In this document: positions 24,907 to 35,180 of the stretch, piece after piece | How the letters are laid out: each line of letters begins with the position of its first letter | How positions within the stretch are numbered: the stretch's first letter is position 1 | The notes under the pieces: generated by a model | Database searches by the model: none | What the model was told of the DNA's origin: nothing | What the model saw: only the letters and a program-made list of their open reading frames with translations | Made by a program: the position numbers and the translations under genes | Source of the DNA: Mycolicibacterium sp. YH-1 | Lineage (GTDB): Bacteria; Actinomycetota; Actinomycetes; Mycobacteriales; Mycobacteriaceae | Length of the DNA stretch: 64,000 nt | Assembly: GCF_022557175.1 (NCBI RefSeq) | Contig: NZ_CP092915.1 | Span: forward strand, 1,240,001-1,304,000 | Direction of reading: 5' to 3'

Positions 24907-26507
24907 GCCGCGGATTCCGACGAGATGAGTTGTGGTGCTACGGGATCCGGCCGCGTCCAGACCTCGTCCAGGCCGCCGACCAGGATTCGGTGGTCGTAGC
25001 GGTGGTCGCGTTCGGGCAGGTCCTCGCGGCGGTGCAGGCCGCGGCTCTCGGCCCGGGCCAGTGACGACGCCGTGATCCACCTGGCCGCGGCGACCAACGC
25101 GATGGCCTGGCGCGGTTTGTAGGATTCCCGATCCGCCACCGGCGCAAGTCCATCGGCGACGTCGCGCCACAACGCTTCCAGTGCGACAGCGGACTCGACC
25201 AGCCGTGTCTCCGATTTCAGATAGCTGCGCAACGGTGGCAGCACGTGCGCCTGTGCCGCGCTGACGACCTCCTCGACGGTCGGTGCGCCTTCGAGCCCGG
25301 GGCGGGCACCCAATCGCGGCGCCGTGGTGGCGGCCCCGGTGGTGTGGGCCCGGCCGCGGCTGAACTGTGCTGCCCCCCGGCCGGCGAACGTGCCGGAGGC
25401 GATGGCCCATGAGCCGTTGCGGCTGCCGCCGCCGCTGAGGGAGCCGGTGATCAGTTCGCGGGTCGCCGCATCGCCAGCAGCGAACAGGCCGGGAACCGTT
25501 GTCGCACAGTCTGGTCCGGTCAGGCGCAGGCCGCCGGTGCCGCGAACGGATCCCTCGTGGACCATCCGAATCGGGTAGGCGGTAACGAACGGGTCGATGC
25601 CTGCCTTGTCGAGCGGCAGGAAGTAGTTGGGCTGGGCGTCACGCATGGTCTGCCGGATGTGGGCGGGGGCGCGGTCCAGTCGGGCGAACACCCGCTCGCC
25701 GTGGGCCAGCGCGCGCTGGGCGTCGAGGCGTCCGCCCAGCCCGCGCTCGGTGGGGAACGGCTGCCCGTGCTCGTCATAGAAGCTGCCCCACTGCAGCATC
25801 CGCCCCTTGGTGTGCACACCCCACTCCGGGGCCAGCGCGTATGCGCCGGAGAACTCCATGCCGGACAGGTCGGCGCCCAGCTCGGCGGCCATGAGCAGCC
25901 CGTCGCCGGTGTCCACGTTGGTGCCGAAGGTGCCGGACAGGAAGGCGGTGCCGCCGGTGGCCAGCACCACGGCCCCCGCGGCGATCCGCCACGGCCGCCC
26001 ACCGTCCTGGCGGGCAATACCCCTGCCGCCGTTGACGACCCCGTCGGTGTCGGTGGTGAGCTCGAGTGCCGGGTGGTGGTCGAGGATGCGAACTCCGCTG
26101 CGGTGCGCCTTGCGTCGCATGCGCCGCATGTACTCGGGGCCCTGCAGGCTGCTGCGCATGGGTTCCCCGTTGGCGTCGACGGGGAACGGATAACCCCACT
26201 GTGCCAGCTGCTCGATCCGGTCCCAGGAGGCGGTCAGCACCCGAAACATCCAGTCGGAGTCGGTGAGTCCACCCGCGGCCACCTCGCGCTCGCGTATCGA
26301 CTCCTCGCGGCGCGGCCCCGGAGCGATCAACCACAGGTTGTTGCCGCCAGCTGCGGTCGCTCCGCTGGTACCGCAATAGCCCTTGTCCACCAGGGTGACC
26401 CGGCTCCCGCTCTCCGCCGCGGAAATGGCCGCCCACGCCGCGGCCGGGCCGCCCCCGATGACCAGCACATCGGTCGACTGCTCATCGAGGTCATTGAGAT
26501 CGGTCAT
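24903..26507 (-). CDS. FAD-dependent oxidoreductase, AprA/fumarate-reductase flavoprotein type
   Basis: A 534-residue flavoprotein. The N-terminal dinucleotide motif VLVIGGGPAAAWAAISAAESG (about 14-34) is followed by GTSGATAAGGNN, as in the succinate dehydrogenase/fumarate reductase/APS-reductase flavoprotein superfamily. GLFAAGDAATRELITGSLSGGGSRNGSWA forms the second FAD contact. A helical C-terminal domain (about 400-530) is also typical. It is paired with a dicluster ferredoxin, like AprA with AprB, and sits downstream of a sulfonate/nitrate-type ABC transporter with 17-bp overlap. A redox step on an imported organosulfur compound is a reasonable inference; the actual substrate is unknown. 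Confidence 0.75.
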   Translation of the reverse strand: MTDLNDLDEQSTDVLVIGGGPAAAWAAISAAESGSRVTLVDKGYCGTSGATAAGGNNLWLIAPGPRREESIREREVAAGGLTDSDWMFRVLTASWDRIEQLAQWGYPFPVDANGEPMRSSLQGPEYMRRMRRKAHRSGVRILDHHPALELTTDTDGVVNGGRGIARQDGGRPWRIAAGAVVLATGGTAFLSGTFGTNVDTGDGLLMAAELGADLSGMEFSGAYALAPEWGVHTKGRMLQWGSFYDEHGQPFPTERGLGGRLDAQRALAHGERVFARLDRAPAHIRQTMRDAQPNYFLPLDKAGIDPFVTAYPIRMVHEGSVRGTGGLRLTGPDCATTVPGLFAAGDAATRELITGSLSGGGSRNGSWAIASGTFAGRGAAQFSRGRAHTTGAATTAPRLGARPGLEGAPTVEEVVSAAQAHVLPPLRSYLKSETRLVESAVALEALWRDVADGLAPVADRESYKPRQAIALVAAARWITASSLARAESRGLHRREDLPERDHRYDHRILVGGLDEVWTRPDPVAPQLISSESAA

Positions 26508-27225
26508 GGCCGACCTCCTCCGCTACCCCCAGTTCGGCAAGCAGGGTGCGGCGCAGCGGGTCGAATCCGCTGTCACCTCGGCTGCGTGGAAATGGCAGAT
26601 TCACCCGCCGATCGAGGGACACGCGCCCACCGGAGAGCACCACCACCCGGTCCGCGAGCAGGATCGCCTCGTCGACGTCGTGGGTGACGTGCAGGACCGC
26701 CATGTGCCGCCGCGACCACAGCTCGTGAAGTAGGCGATACATCTTGAGCCGAGTCAGTGCGTCAAGGGCGCCGAACGGTTCGTCGAGCAACAGCAGATCG
26801 GGCTCGCGCACCAGGGCCCTGGCCAAGGAGACGCGTTGTGCCTCACCGCCAGAGAGGGACAGCGGCCAGGACTGCTCCTTGTCGGCCAGGCCCACCTCGG
26901 CCAGCGCCGCGCGCCCGCGGGCCGCGCGGCTGGGCGCATCGGGCCCGGCGTCGGGCAGCGCGAACGTGACGTTGGCCAGCGCGCGACGCCACGGCAGCAG
27001 CCGTGGGTTCTGGAAGACGACGGCCCGCGAGCGGGGGACCACCACCGATCCGCTCACCTGATCGTCGAGCCCGGCCAGCGCACGCAGCAGCGTGCTCTTG
27101 CCGGATCCCGAGCGGCCCAGCATCGCCACGAACTCACCGTCGGCGATGTCGAGTTCGAGGTCGTCGAGAACCTGTTGGGACCCGAACGCGCGCCGGAGCC
27201 CGCGGACCGCGACGACAGAACTCAT
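26491..27225 (-). CDS. ABC transporter ATPase, nitrate/sulfonate/taurine (SsuB/TauB) type
   Basis: A 244-residue ATPase. Walker A is GRSGSGKSTLLRALAG, the signature is LSGGEAQRVSLARALV, Walker B is LLLLDEPFGALD and the switch His is in VLHVTHDVDEA. The FQNPRLLPWRRALANV Q-loop region is typical of the SsuB/TauB group. It overlaps the permease gene by 4 bp and the FAD gene by 17 bp, so the three are translationally coupled. Confidence 0.88.
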   Translation of the reverse strand: MSSVVAVRGLRRAFGSQQVLDDLELDIADGEFVAMLGRSGSGKSTLLRALAGLDDQVSGSVVVPRSRAVVFQNPRLLPWRRALANVTFALPDAGPDAPSRAARGRAALAEVGLADKEQSWPLSLSGGEAQRVSLARALVREPDLLLLDEPFGALDALTRLKMYRLLHELWSRRHMAVLHVTHDVDEAILLADRVVVLSGGRVSLDRRVNLPFPRSRGDSGFDPLRRTLLAELGVAEEVGHDRSQ

Positions 27226-28103
27226 GCCACGCCGTCGAAGCCGTTGCGCCAGGAGAGAAGCAGCCGCTCAAGGACACGCACCAGCGCGTAGGACAGCAGG
27301 CCCGCGACTGCGTAGATGACGATGACCAGTAGGGAGATGTCGAACTGCAGGTTGGTCTGTGCGCGGGACATCAGGTAGCCGATGCCCTGGGTGGTGTTGA
27401 TCATCTCCGCGAATATCAGGCTGAGCCACGCGCTGGACAGGCCCAGGCGCAGGCCGACGAGGAAGTTCGGCATCGCGCCGGGCAGGATCACGTGGGTGAT
27501 CAGGGTCCAGTGACCCGCCTTCAGCGTCTGCGCCATCTCGACCAGTTGGCGGTCGACGCCACGGATCCCGGAGTAGGTGTTGATGTAGATCGCGATCGCG
27601 ACCCCGGTGGTGATGAGCACGATCTTGGGCCCCTCGCCGATACCCATCCAGATGATGAGCAGCGGTGTGAGCGCGAAATTCGGTACCGCCTTGAGGATTT
27701 GCATCGTCCAGTCGAGGAGGTCCTCGCCCGTGCGGGTCAGCCCGGCGGCGACCGCGAGCAGTACGCCGATCAGAATGCCCAGCACGGTACCGGTCACCAC
27801 ACGAGTGGCCGACGCCCCGACGTGGGTGGCGAGCTGGCCGTCGCCGAGCAGCCGCCACGCGGTGGCGGCGACCTGCGTGGGTGGCGGGAACAGATCGGGG
27901 TTGAGCAAATCGGTGGCCGAGCCGACGGCCCACGCCGTCAGGATCAGAGCCGGACCCACCGTTCGGCGCACCGGACGCGGAATGCGTTCCCACACTCCCT
28001 TCTGGGCGCGCTGCCCGGCGACGACCTCAATCAGGTCGGGGCCGGGTGGTGCCGCGTCCGCCGTGACGATGGCCGCAGCGGTCACGGCTTGGCGCCGATC
28101 CAC
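27222..28103 (-). CDS. ABC transporter permease, SsuC/TauC type
   Basis: A 293-residue inner-membrane permease with about six helices. The conserved cytoplasmic loop reads MAQTLKAGHWTLITHVILPGAMPNFLVGLRLGLSSAWLSLI, the EAA motif that docks on the ATPase. The N-terminal 35 residues are hydrophilic. It overlaps the binding-protein gene by 22 bp and the ATPase gene by 4 bp. Confidence 0.87.
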   Translation of the reverse strand: MDRRQAVTAAAIVTADAAPPGPDLIEVVAGQRAQKGVWERIPRPVRRTVGPALILTAWAVGSATDLLNPDLFPPPTQVAATAWRLLGDGQLATHVGASATRVVTGTVLGILIGVLLAVAAGLTRTGEDLLDWTMQILKAVPNFALTPLLIIWMGIGEGPKIVLITTGVAIAIYINTYSGIRGVDRQLVEMAQTLKAGHWTLITHVILPGAMPNFLVGLRLGLSSAWLSLIFAEMINTTQGIGYLMSRAQTNLQFDISLLVIVIYAVAGLLSYALVRVLERLLLSWRNGFDGVA

Positions 28104-29041
28104 TCGGTAATCGAGTACTCGTTGTCGAATGAGCCATCGGCGTTGAGGAAGTCGTAGGCGTCCTGGAGCTGGTCAACGCCGACCTGGGGGAACGGTTCGG
28201 TATTGAATTCCGCTGCCTGGGTTGACCTCTGCACGTATTCGAACTTGGTGCCGTCGGTTTCGGCGACCCACCGCAGATAGGCGTCGAAGTTCTCGTTGAT
28301 ATCACGGTTGACCGCGGTGACCGCTCGCTGCCAGGCATCGCGGAAGTCGGGGTGCGCCTCGGTGAATGACGTCAGGGTGATGTTGGTCCCGGTACTCCCC
28401 ATGCCGTGCCGCGAGAGACTGTCGATGACCGGGTAGCCCTTCTCCTGCAGTTCCACCGAACTCGCGCCGCTCACGATCGTCGCGTCGATCTGTCCCGAAC
28501 TCAGTCCGGCTATGGACTCCGGTGTCGGCACATCCCTGACCTCGATCTGGCCGGTGAGTCCCGCCGCTTCGATGAGCTGGCGCGCGGTGCGATCGCGGAT
28601 CGTCCCCTGCGGGGCGGTGACGCTCTTGCCGACCAGTTCCTTGATATCGGTGGGGCCACCTCTCGCGCCGATCAGCTGGAGGTCGCTGTTCACCGAATCA
28701 AGCGCCAGGAGAACGACGTCGGGATTGCGGCTGCGTGCCCGCAATGCGGGATTGTCACCGACCGCGGCGACGTCGACGGCACCGGCGAACAAGGCCGAGA
28801 CGGCATCGCCGCCCGACTGGAAGAAGGAGTACTCGATCTTGTCGACACCCGCGGCCTTCAGCTGATCGGCGAGGATGCCCTGTCGGTCACCCCAGCCCAG
28901 CGAGCCGGCCGGCGTGCCGGTCACCGACGTCGCACCCACCCGCAGGGTGTAGCCGCCCGAACTGTTGTCGGCACTGCTGCAGGCGACGGCCGATGCGGCG
29001 ACTACCGATACCAGGGCGACGCGAAGTAGACGGCTGAGCAT
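28082..29041 (-). CDS. ABC transporter substrate-binding lipoprotein, SsuA/TauA type
   Basis: A 319-residue lipoprotein: signal peptide ending SAVAC with lipidated Cys21. The mature part has the SsuA/TauA fold (YSFFQSGGDAVSALFAGAVDVAAVGDNPALRARS; LVGKSVTAPQGTIRDRTARQLIEAAGLTG; LSSGQIDATIVSG). It opens the five-gene operon. The ligand is probably an aliphatic sulfonate or another small organic anion, by family and by the redox genes downstream. Confidence 0.83.
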   Translation of the reverse strand: MLSRLLRVALVSVVAASAVACSSADNSSGGYTLRVGATSVTGTPAGSLGWGDRQGILADQLKAAGVDKIEYSFFQSGGDAVSALFAGAVDVAAVGDNPALRARSRNPDVVLLALDSVNSDLQLIGARGGPTDIKELVGKSVTAPQGTIRDRTARQLIEAAGLTGQIEVRDVPTPESIAGLSSGQIDATIVSGASSVELQEKGYPVIDSLSRHGMGSTGTNITLTSFTEAHPDFRDAWQRAVTAVNRDINENFDAYLRWVAETDGTKFEYVQRSTQAAEFNTEPFPQVGVDQLQDAYDFLNADGSFDNEYSITEWIGAKP

Positions 29042-29118
29042 GAGGCTCAGTACAGGCGATTCACAGTGTGAGGTCGATCGTTATTCTCACGTTGACCGGA
29101 ACGGCACTGGCTCGGGTG

Positions 29119-29721
29119 CTACCGGCACCAACGCCCGGTCGCGGGTAGCGCGGCCATCACGATGCTGGCCAGCGGCAGGACCGGGATGGCGTACACCACC
29201 GGGGGCAGGCTGGCGCCCGCCACGAACAGGCCCGCGAAGATCATCAGCGCGACAACCGCCCCGACACCGATCAGCAGCCTGCCGATGCGTCGGCGGAGCA
29301 GTAGAGAGATCAGGCCGCCGATGGTGGCCGCTGCCGAGACCGCGGTGAGGAAACCGATTGCCACGCAGAATAACTCGTCGCTCCGCCACCAGTTGGTGAT
29401 GAGCGATGTGGCGATGACGGCCGTGGCCCAGCCGCTGATGATCGAGACCGTCGCCGTCGCGGACGCCGCCACCGGGCTCGGGCGCGGACGGTGCACGCGT
29501 CCGACGGCGGCGGGGGTGGGGCGGGGGATGTAGCTGGTCTGGGTTTCCTCGGGAGCCGGGGCGATGATGGTCGCGTCGGCGAGAGCGGGGAACCCGCCGG
29601 TGGGGTGGCGGCGAATGATGCTGGTTTGAGGTTCCGGCGTGTGAGGCGTCGGCTCTCGGAGGACGCCCGGTTGCCGCCGGATGATGCGGGTTCGGTCAGA
29701 TGAGGGTCCGTCTGAGGACAC
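29119..29721 (-). CDS. Membrane protein with repeated IIRR-P motif in its N-terminal tail
   Basis: A 200-residue protein that I do not recognise. The first ~85 residues are polar, proline-rich and repeat RTRIIRRQP, TSIIRRHP and TSYIPRP. About four transmembrane helices follow (starting near 88, 115, 140 and 165). The start is a GTG at 29721, four bases after the stop of the M23 peptidase gene, so it belongs to that transcript. The cytoplasmic tail with repeated arginine motifs suggests protein or lipid binding; this is inference. Confidence 0.6.
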   Translation of the reverse strand: MSSDGPSSDRTRIIRRQPGVLREPTPHTPEPQTSIIRRHPTGGFPALADATIIAPAPEETQTSYIPRPTPAAVGRVHRPRPSPVAASATATVSIISGWATAVIATSLITNWWRSDELFCVAIGFLTAVSAAATIGGLISLLLRRRIGRLLIGVGAVVALMIFAGLFVAGASLPPVVYAIPVLPLASIVMAALPATGRWCR

Positions 29722-29725
29722 CCGA

Positions 29726-30814
29726 TCAGCCTACGTAACCACCGGTGCTCAGGCCACGTTGCGCGAGCCACGGCACCGGGTCGATGCGGTTGGTGCCGCC
29801 CGCGAGAACCTCGAAGTGCAGGTGTGGACCCGTGGAGTTGCCGCGGTTGCCCATGGTGGCGATCTGGTCGCCTGCCATGACCCGTTCGCCCTTGCTGACG
29901 AGCCAGGTGTTCAGGTGGCCGTACAGCGTGACCGTGCCGTCGGAGTGGCGCAGCTTCACCCAGGCGCCGTAGCCGGCCGTGGGGCCGGAGTCGATGACGA
30001 TGCCGTCGGAGGCGGCCAGGATCGGGGTGCCGATCGAGTTGGCGATGTCGATGCCGCCGTGCAGCACACCCCAGCGGTATCCGAAGCCCGACGTCCACAC
30101 GCCCTTGGTCGGCATGACGAACATCGGCCGGACCAGACGCGCCTCACGTTCGGCGCGCTCCTGTGCGAACGCGGCGCCGTTGGCGAGTTCCTCGCTGTGC
30201 AGGGCGGCGCTGGCGGCCGGGGCGACCGTGACGATCTGCATGCCGTCGACGGAACCGGTGATGGTGCCGCCGTCGACGAACGCGGCCTGGCCGGCGGCGA
30301 GCATGTTCTCCGACGGATCGGGGTCCGTGGCGTTGACCATCGAGTACGCGGCTGCCGCGGTGGCGCCTGCGGCCATCGCGGCGGCTACAAGACGGCCCTT
30401 GACGGCGCCGCCGTCGAGCTTGCGGTGCTGGCCGCGGCGCGACGACATGTCGATGATGTCGGTCGGTGCGCTGCCATCGCTGGTGTCGGTGTTGCTCTCG
30501 CGGTAGGCGCGTGATGCGCGGCGCTCGCTACCGGGCGCGGGGCGGAACTCGTTCGGCACGACGAGCCGCAGTGGGACGAGATCGTCGGTGTCGTGCATGT
30601 CGTCGAGTTCGGGTGCGTGGATGACGCGGGACTCGCGGTCGAACGCTGAGCTGTTGGAGAAGGTGAGGTCATCGCCCAGATCGGCGAGATCGCCGAACTC
30701 GTTGAACGGGATGATGTCGGTGATGGCGGCGTCGAAGGCGCTCGTCTTGCCCCCTTGCGGAGATCTGGACGAACTGTGCTCAGCCAACCTAAAAGTCCTT
30801 TGTGCCGTAACCAT
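29726..30814 (-). CDS. M23 family metallopeptidase with N-terminal membrane anchor (Rv0950c-like)
   Basis: A 362-residue protein. The first ~130 residues are polar and presumably cytoplasmic. One helix (about 139-158, LVAAAMAAGATAAAAYSMV) anchors it. The outer part ends in a LytM/M23 domain at about 230-360: VWTSGFGYRWGVLHGGIDIANSIG with the first His and Asp ligands, and GPHLHFEVL with the HxH. Members of the family cut peptidoglycan cross-bridges or, if degenerate, act as activators; the zinc ligands look intact here. The ATG at 30814 is 235 bp from the divergent sucC start. Confidence 0.8.
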   Translation of the reverse strand: MVTAQRTFRLAEHSSSRSPQGGKTSAFDAAITDIIPFNEFGDLADLGDDLTFSNSSAFDRESRVIHAPELDDMHDTDDLVPLRLVVPNEFRPAPGSERRASRAYRESNTDTSDGSAPTDIIDMSSRRGQHRKLDGGAVKGRLVAAAMAAGATAAAAYSMVNATDPDPSENMLAAGQAAFVDGGTITGSVDGMQIVTVAPAASAALHSEELANGAAFAQERAEREARLVRPMFVMPTKGVWTSGFGYRWGVLHGGIDIANSIGTPILAASDGIVIDSGPTAGYGAWVKLRHSDGTVTLYGHLNTWLVSKGERVMAGDQIATMGNRGNSTGPHLHFEVLAGGTNRIDPVPWLAQRGLSTGGYVG

Positions 30815-31048
30815 ACCGTTATCTAGACCCCAGGCACGTTAACCAAAATCCAATGTTGGTGGCAACCCATGCATTGATTCCGGCTCGGATTGTGAGTTGT
30901 ATCACTTCAGGGCCTCGGTGAGATCGGCCACATGAATGGTGCGGGATGCCGGAGCCGCCGGTGCGTGTGGATAAAGTTCCCTCCGAGCCAAATCGGGCCA
31001 GACCTTCCTATTCAACACAATCGTCAACGCAGACAAGGCAGTGAGCCA
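30815..31048. promoter_or_regulatory. Divergent promoter region, M23 peptidase and sucCD
   Basis: A 234-bp gap that is AT-rich for this genome between 30815 and 30905. It must hold promoters for both directions. GTGGATAAAG at about 30967-30976 is a candidate -10 region for sucC. I cannot identify an operator with confidence. Confidence 0.35.
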
Positions 31049-32212
31049 ATGGATCTCTTCGAATATCAGGCGAAGGAACTGTTCGCCAAGCACAACGTAC
31101 CGACCACGCCCGGCCGGGTGACGACCACCGCCGAGGACGCCAAGGCGATCGCCACCGAAATCGGCAAGCCTGTCATGGTCAAGGCGCAGGTCAAGGTTGG
31201 TGGACGCGGTAAGGCCGGCGGTGTGAAGTACGCGGCCACCCCAGACGATGCATTCACACACGCGCAGAACATTCTCGGCCTCGACATCAAGGGCCACGTC
31301 GTCAAGAAGCTTCTTGTCGCCGAGGCCAGTGACATCGCCGAGGAGTACTACATCTCCTTCCTGCTCGACCGCTCCAACCGCACCTACCTGGCCATGTGCT
31401 CGGTCGAGGGCGGCATGGAGATCGAAGAGGTCGCAGCCACCAAGCCTGAGCGGCTCGCCAAGGTCCCCGTTGACGCCGTCAAGGGTGTCGACCTGGCCAC
31501 CGCACGTTCGATCGCCGAGCAGGGCCACCTGCCCGCCGAGGTGCTCGACGCCGCAGCGGTGACCATCCAGAAGCTGTGGGAGGTCTTCGTCGGTGAGGAC
31601 GCCACCCTGGTTGAGGTCAACCCGCTGGTGCGCACGCCCGACGATCAGATCCTGGCCCTGGACGGCAAGGTCACCCTCGACGCCAACGCCGACTTCCGTC
31701 AGCCCGGCCACGAGGAGTTCGAGGACAGGGACGCCACGGATCCCCTCGAGCTCAAGGCCAAGGAGAACGACCTCAACTACGTCAAGCTCGACGGTGAGGT
31801 CGGCATCATCGGCAACGGTGCGGGTCTGGTCATGTCGACCCTCGACGTCGTCGCCTACGCCGGTGAGCGCCACGGTGGGGTCAAGCCCGCCAACTTCCTC
31901 GACATCGGTGGCGGCGCCTCGGCCGAGGTGATGGCCGCGGGTCTCGACGTCATCCTGAATGACAGCCAGGTCAAGAGCGTGTTCGTCAACGTGTTCGGCG
32001 GCATCACCGCGTGTGACGCGGTGGCCAACGGCATCGTCGGCGCGCTGAAGACGCTGGGCGACGAGGCGAACAAGCCGCTGGTCGTGCGTCTCGACGGCAA
32101 CAACGTCGAAGAGGGCCGCCGCATCCTGGCCGAGGCCAACCACCCCCTGGTCATCCAGGCCGAGACCATGGACGCCGGCGCCGACAAGGCCGCCGAGCTG
32201 GCCAACAAGTAA
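31049..32212 (+). CDS. sucC: Succinate-CoA ligase (ADP-forming) beta subunit
   Basis: A 387-residue ATP-grasp subunit that, with SucD, converts succinyl-CoA to succinate in the TCA cycle with nucleoside triphosphate formation. Seen: N-terminal [35 protein letters not shown] for nucleotide binding, [25 protein letters not shown] for Mg, and the late [20 protein letters not shown] at 31049 gives the standard N-terminus. sucD follows after 16 bp. Confidence 0.97.
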   Translation: MDLFEYQAKELFAKHNVPTTPGRVTTTAEDAKAIATEIGKPVMVKAQVKVGGRGKAGGVKYAATPDDAFTHAQNILGLDIKGHVVKKLLVAEASDIAEEYYISFLLDRSNRTYLAMCSVEGGMEIEEVAATKPERLAKVPVDAVKGVDLATARSIAEQGHLPAEVLDAAAVTIQKLWEVFVGEDATLVEVNPLVRTPDDQILALDGKVTLDANADFRQPGHEEFEDRDATDPLELKAKENDLNYVKLDGEVGIIGNGAGLVMSTLDVVAYAGERHGGVKPANFLDIGGGASAEVMAAGLDVILNDSQVKSVFVNVFGGITACDAVANGIVGALKTLGDEANKPLVVRLDGNNVEEGRRILAEANHPLVIQAETMDAGADKAAELANK

Positions 32213-32228
32213 AGGGAGCCAACAACAC

Positions 32229-33131
<903 letters not shown>

Positions 33132-33153
33132 GCAGCACCCGCGAGTTCTCCCG

Positions 33154-33211
33154 CGAGCAGACACAAAACTGCCCCTTTCCGCTCGGAAAGGGGCAGTTTT
33201 GTGTCTGCTCG
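33154..33211. terminator. 28-bp perfect inverted repeat, bidirectional terminator candidate
   Basis: Left arm 33154-33181 and right arm 33184-33211 are exact reverse complements over 28 bp with a 2-base loop. The arms contain AAAACTGCCCC/GGGGCAGTTTT, so either strand has a T-run inside the 3' arm. It lies between the sucD stop (33131) and the converging S9 peptidase stop (33216-33218). Position and symmetry suggest termination in both directions. The extreme length is more than a terminator needs. Confidence 0.7.
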
Positions 33212-33215
33212 GCAG

Positions 33216-35084
33216 TTAGATGCGTCCGCCCAGGTGCTGAGCGAGGAATCGCTCGACGGCGTGGTACAGGTCAATCTGGTTGTCCGGGTTGAGGAATCCG
33301 TGCCCCTCGTCCTCCTTGACCATGTACTCGACCTCGACCCCGCGGGCGCGCAGTGCCGCCACGAGGTTGTCCGATTCGGCCTGCACGACGCGGGAGTCGT
33401 TGGCTCCCTGGACCACCAGGAGTGGCGTGCGGATCTGATCCACGCGGGTGATCGGTGAGCGGGCCAGCATGTCGGCCTCCTGCGCGGGGTCGTTGGGATT
33501 GCCCACGTAGAGGTGCCAGTTGTTGGCCAGGAACGGGCGGGCCACATTCGGCAGCGTGCGCATGAAGTTGGCCAGACTGGAGATGCCGACGTAGTCGATG
33601 GCGGCGGCGAACACATCGGGTGTGAAGGTCACGCCGACCAGCGACGCGTAACCGCCGTAGGAGCCGCCGAAGATCGCCACCTTGTCGCGGTCGGCGTAGC
33701 CCTGCTTGACGGCCCAGTCGACGGCGTCGATCAGGTCGTCGTGCATCTTGCCAGCGAACTCACCGATGGCCGCCTTGACGAAGGCCTTGCCGTAGCCGGT
33801 CGATCCGCGGAAGTTGACCTGTAGCACCGCGTAACCGCGATTGGCGAGCATCTGCACATCGGGTTGGAAGCCCCAGCAGTCACGCGCCCATGGACCGCCG
33901 TGCACCAGAAGAACCAGCGGCAGATTGACCGGTTCGACCCCGATCGGCAGCGTCAGATACGCGTGAAGGTCAAGCCCGTCGCGTGAGGTGATGGTGGCGG
34001 GCGCCATTGGGGCCAGCGCCTCTGGATCCAGGTGAGGATACGGCCGGAACAGCAGTCGGCTCTCGCCTGTCGAGTGGTCGTAGAGATAGGTGGCATACGG
34101 ATCGCGGTCGTGGGTGAAGTTGACCACCCAGCGCCGCTCGGATTCGTCGGAGGACAGCGCGGCGAGGTCGCCGTCCGAAAGCCCCGTCAGCTTGTCCAGT
34201 ACGGCAGCGAAATTCGGGTCAAGTGCATGGATCACCTGACGTTCCCCGTAGTAGCGGGCGCCGATCAGTTCGCCGGTCCTCTCGCTGAGGATGAACGGGT
34301 TCGGGAGGACCATCTGCGCCGCGAGATCGAACGTCGGGTGGCTGTCCACCTCGGTCTCTGCGCCGGTGGCCACATCCACCCGGACCAGCCGGGTCCGATC
34401 GGTGCCCTCATTCGATCCGAGCCAGATGCCGGTGCCGTCCGGGGTTATGACGACCGGGAAGATGCCCAGCGGGTAGTCGGCGCCCTGATAGACCTTGACC
34501 GGGCGCAATGTCGCTGTGGCGGAGTCCCACTGGGATATCTCGACATCGCCTTCGGCGGTCAGCGTATTGGTGAACAGATCACCATTGGGGGCGGTGAGCC
34601 AGCCCACGACGGTGCCGGGGTTCTGTGCGATCAGCGTGAGTTCGCCTGTGGCGATGTCGAGTTCGTAGGCGTCGAGCAGTTCGGGGTTGCGGTTGTTGAT
34701 CTGCACTATCGCCTTTCCGGGCAGACCCTTGGGCAGGTCGAAACTCGCCCTTGCACCCGGAAACGGAGTCAGGTCCACCGCAGCGGCATCCGGATCGTCC
34801 AGATCGACGCGGTACACGTGCCAGTTCTCGTCACCGCCGTTGTCCTGCATGTAGAGCATCCATCGCGGGTCGTCGGTCCAGTGATAGATGTAGACGCTGC
34901 GGGTCTCATCAGCGGTCACGCACCGTGGGGCCTCATCGGTGTCGAGGTTCTGTATCCAGATGTTGAGGCGGTTCCGCCATGGCGCCAGGTAGGCGATCCT
35001 GGTGCCATCCGGTGAGATCGTCGCGCCCGTCTGCACAGGTGGACTGAAGAGCTCCTCGACACTGATGATTTCGGGTAGCGGCAT
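33216..35084 (-). CDS. S9 family serine peptidase (acylaminoacyl-/prolyl-oligopeptidase type)
   Basis: A 622-residue peptidase. The N-terminal ~370 residues contain beta-propeller-like repeats (ISPDGTRIAYLAPW, TPDGTGIWLGSN). The C-terminal alpha/beta hydrolase domain has LVLLVHGGPWARD for the oxyanion region, the nucleophile serine in FGGSYGGYASL, the Asp loop VVQGANDSRV and the catalytic His in DEGHGF. There is no signal peptide, so it is probably cytoplasmic, acting on short or N-blocked peptides. It has no counterpart between sucD and Rv0953c in M. tuberculosis and appears to be part of an insertion relative to that order. Confidence 0.85.
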   Translation of the reverse strand: MPLPEIISVEELFSPPVQTGATISPDGTRIAYLAPWRNRLNIWIQNLDTDEAPRCVTADETRSVYIYHWTDDPRWMLYMQDNGGDENWHVYRVDLDDPDAAAVDLTPFPGARASFDLPKGLPGKAIVQINNRNPELLDAYELDIATGELTLIAQNPGTVVGWLTAPNGDLFTNTLTAEGDVEISQWDSATATLRPVKVYQGADYPLGIFPVVITPDGTGIWLGSNEGTDRTRLVRVDVATGAETEVDSHPTFDLAAQMVLPNPFILSERTGELIGARYYGERQVIHALDPNFAAVLDKLTGLSDGDLAALSSDESERRWVVNFTHDRDPYATYLYDHSTGESRLLFRPYPHLDPEALAPMAPATITSRDGLDLHAYLTLPIGVEPVNLPLVLLVHGGPWARDCWGFQPDVQMLANRGYAVLQVNFRGSTGYGKAFVKAAIGEFAGKMHDDLIDAVDWAVKQGYADRDKVAIFGGSYGGYASLVGVTFTPDVFAAAIDYVGISSLANFMRTLPNVARPFLANNWHLYVGNPNDPAQEADMLARSPITRVDQIRTPLLVVQGANDSRVVQAESDNLVAALRARGVEVEYMVKEDEGHGFLNPDNQIDLYHAVERFLAQHLGGRI

Positions 35085-35180
35085 GAAAGTCCTCTCGGGT
35101 TGAAGGCGAACACGTTCGACGGGCCGACTGTTGCGGGCTCGTGAGTTGTATTCAGTTGGCGGTGGTGGGTGTGTGTCTGG

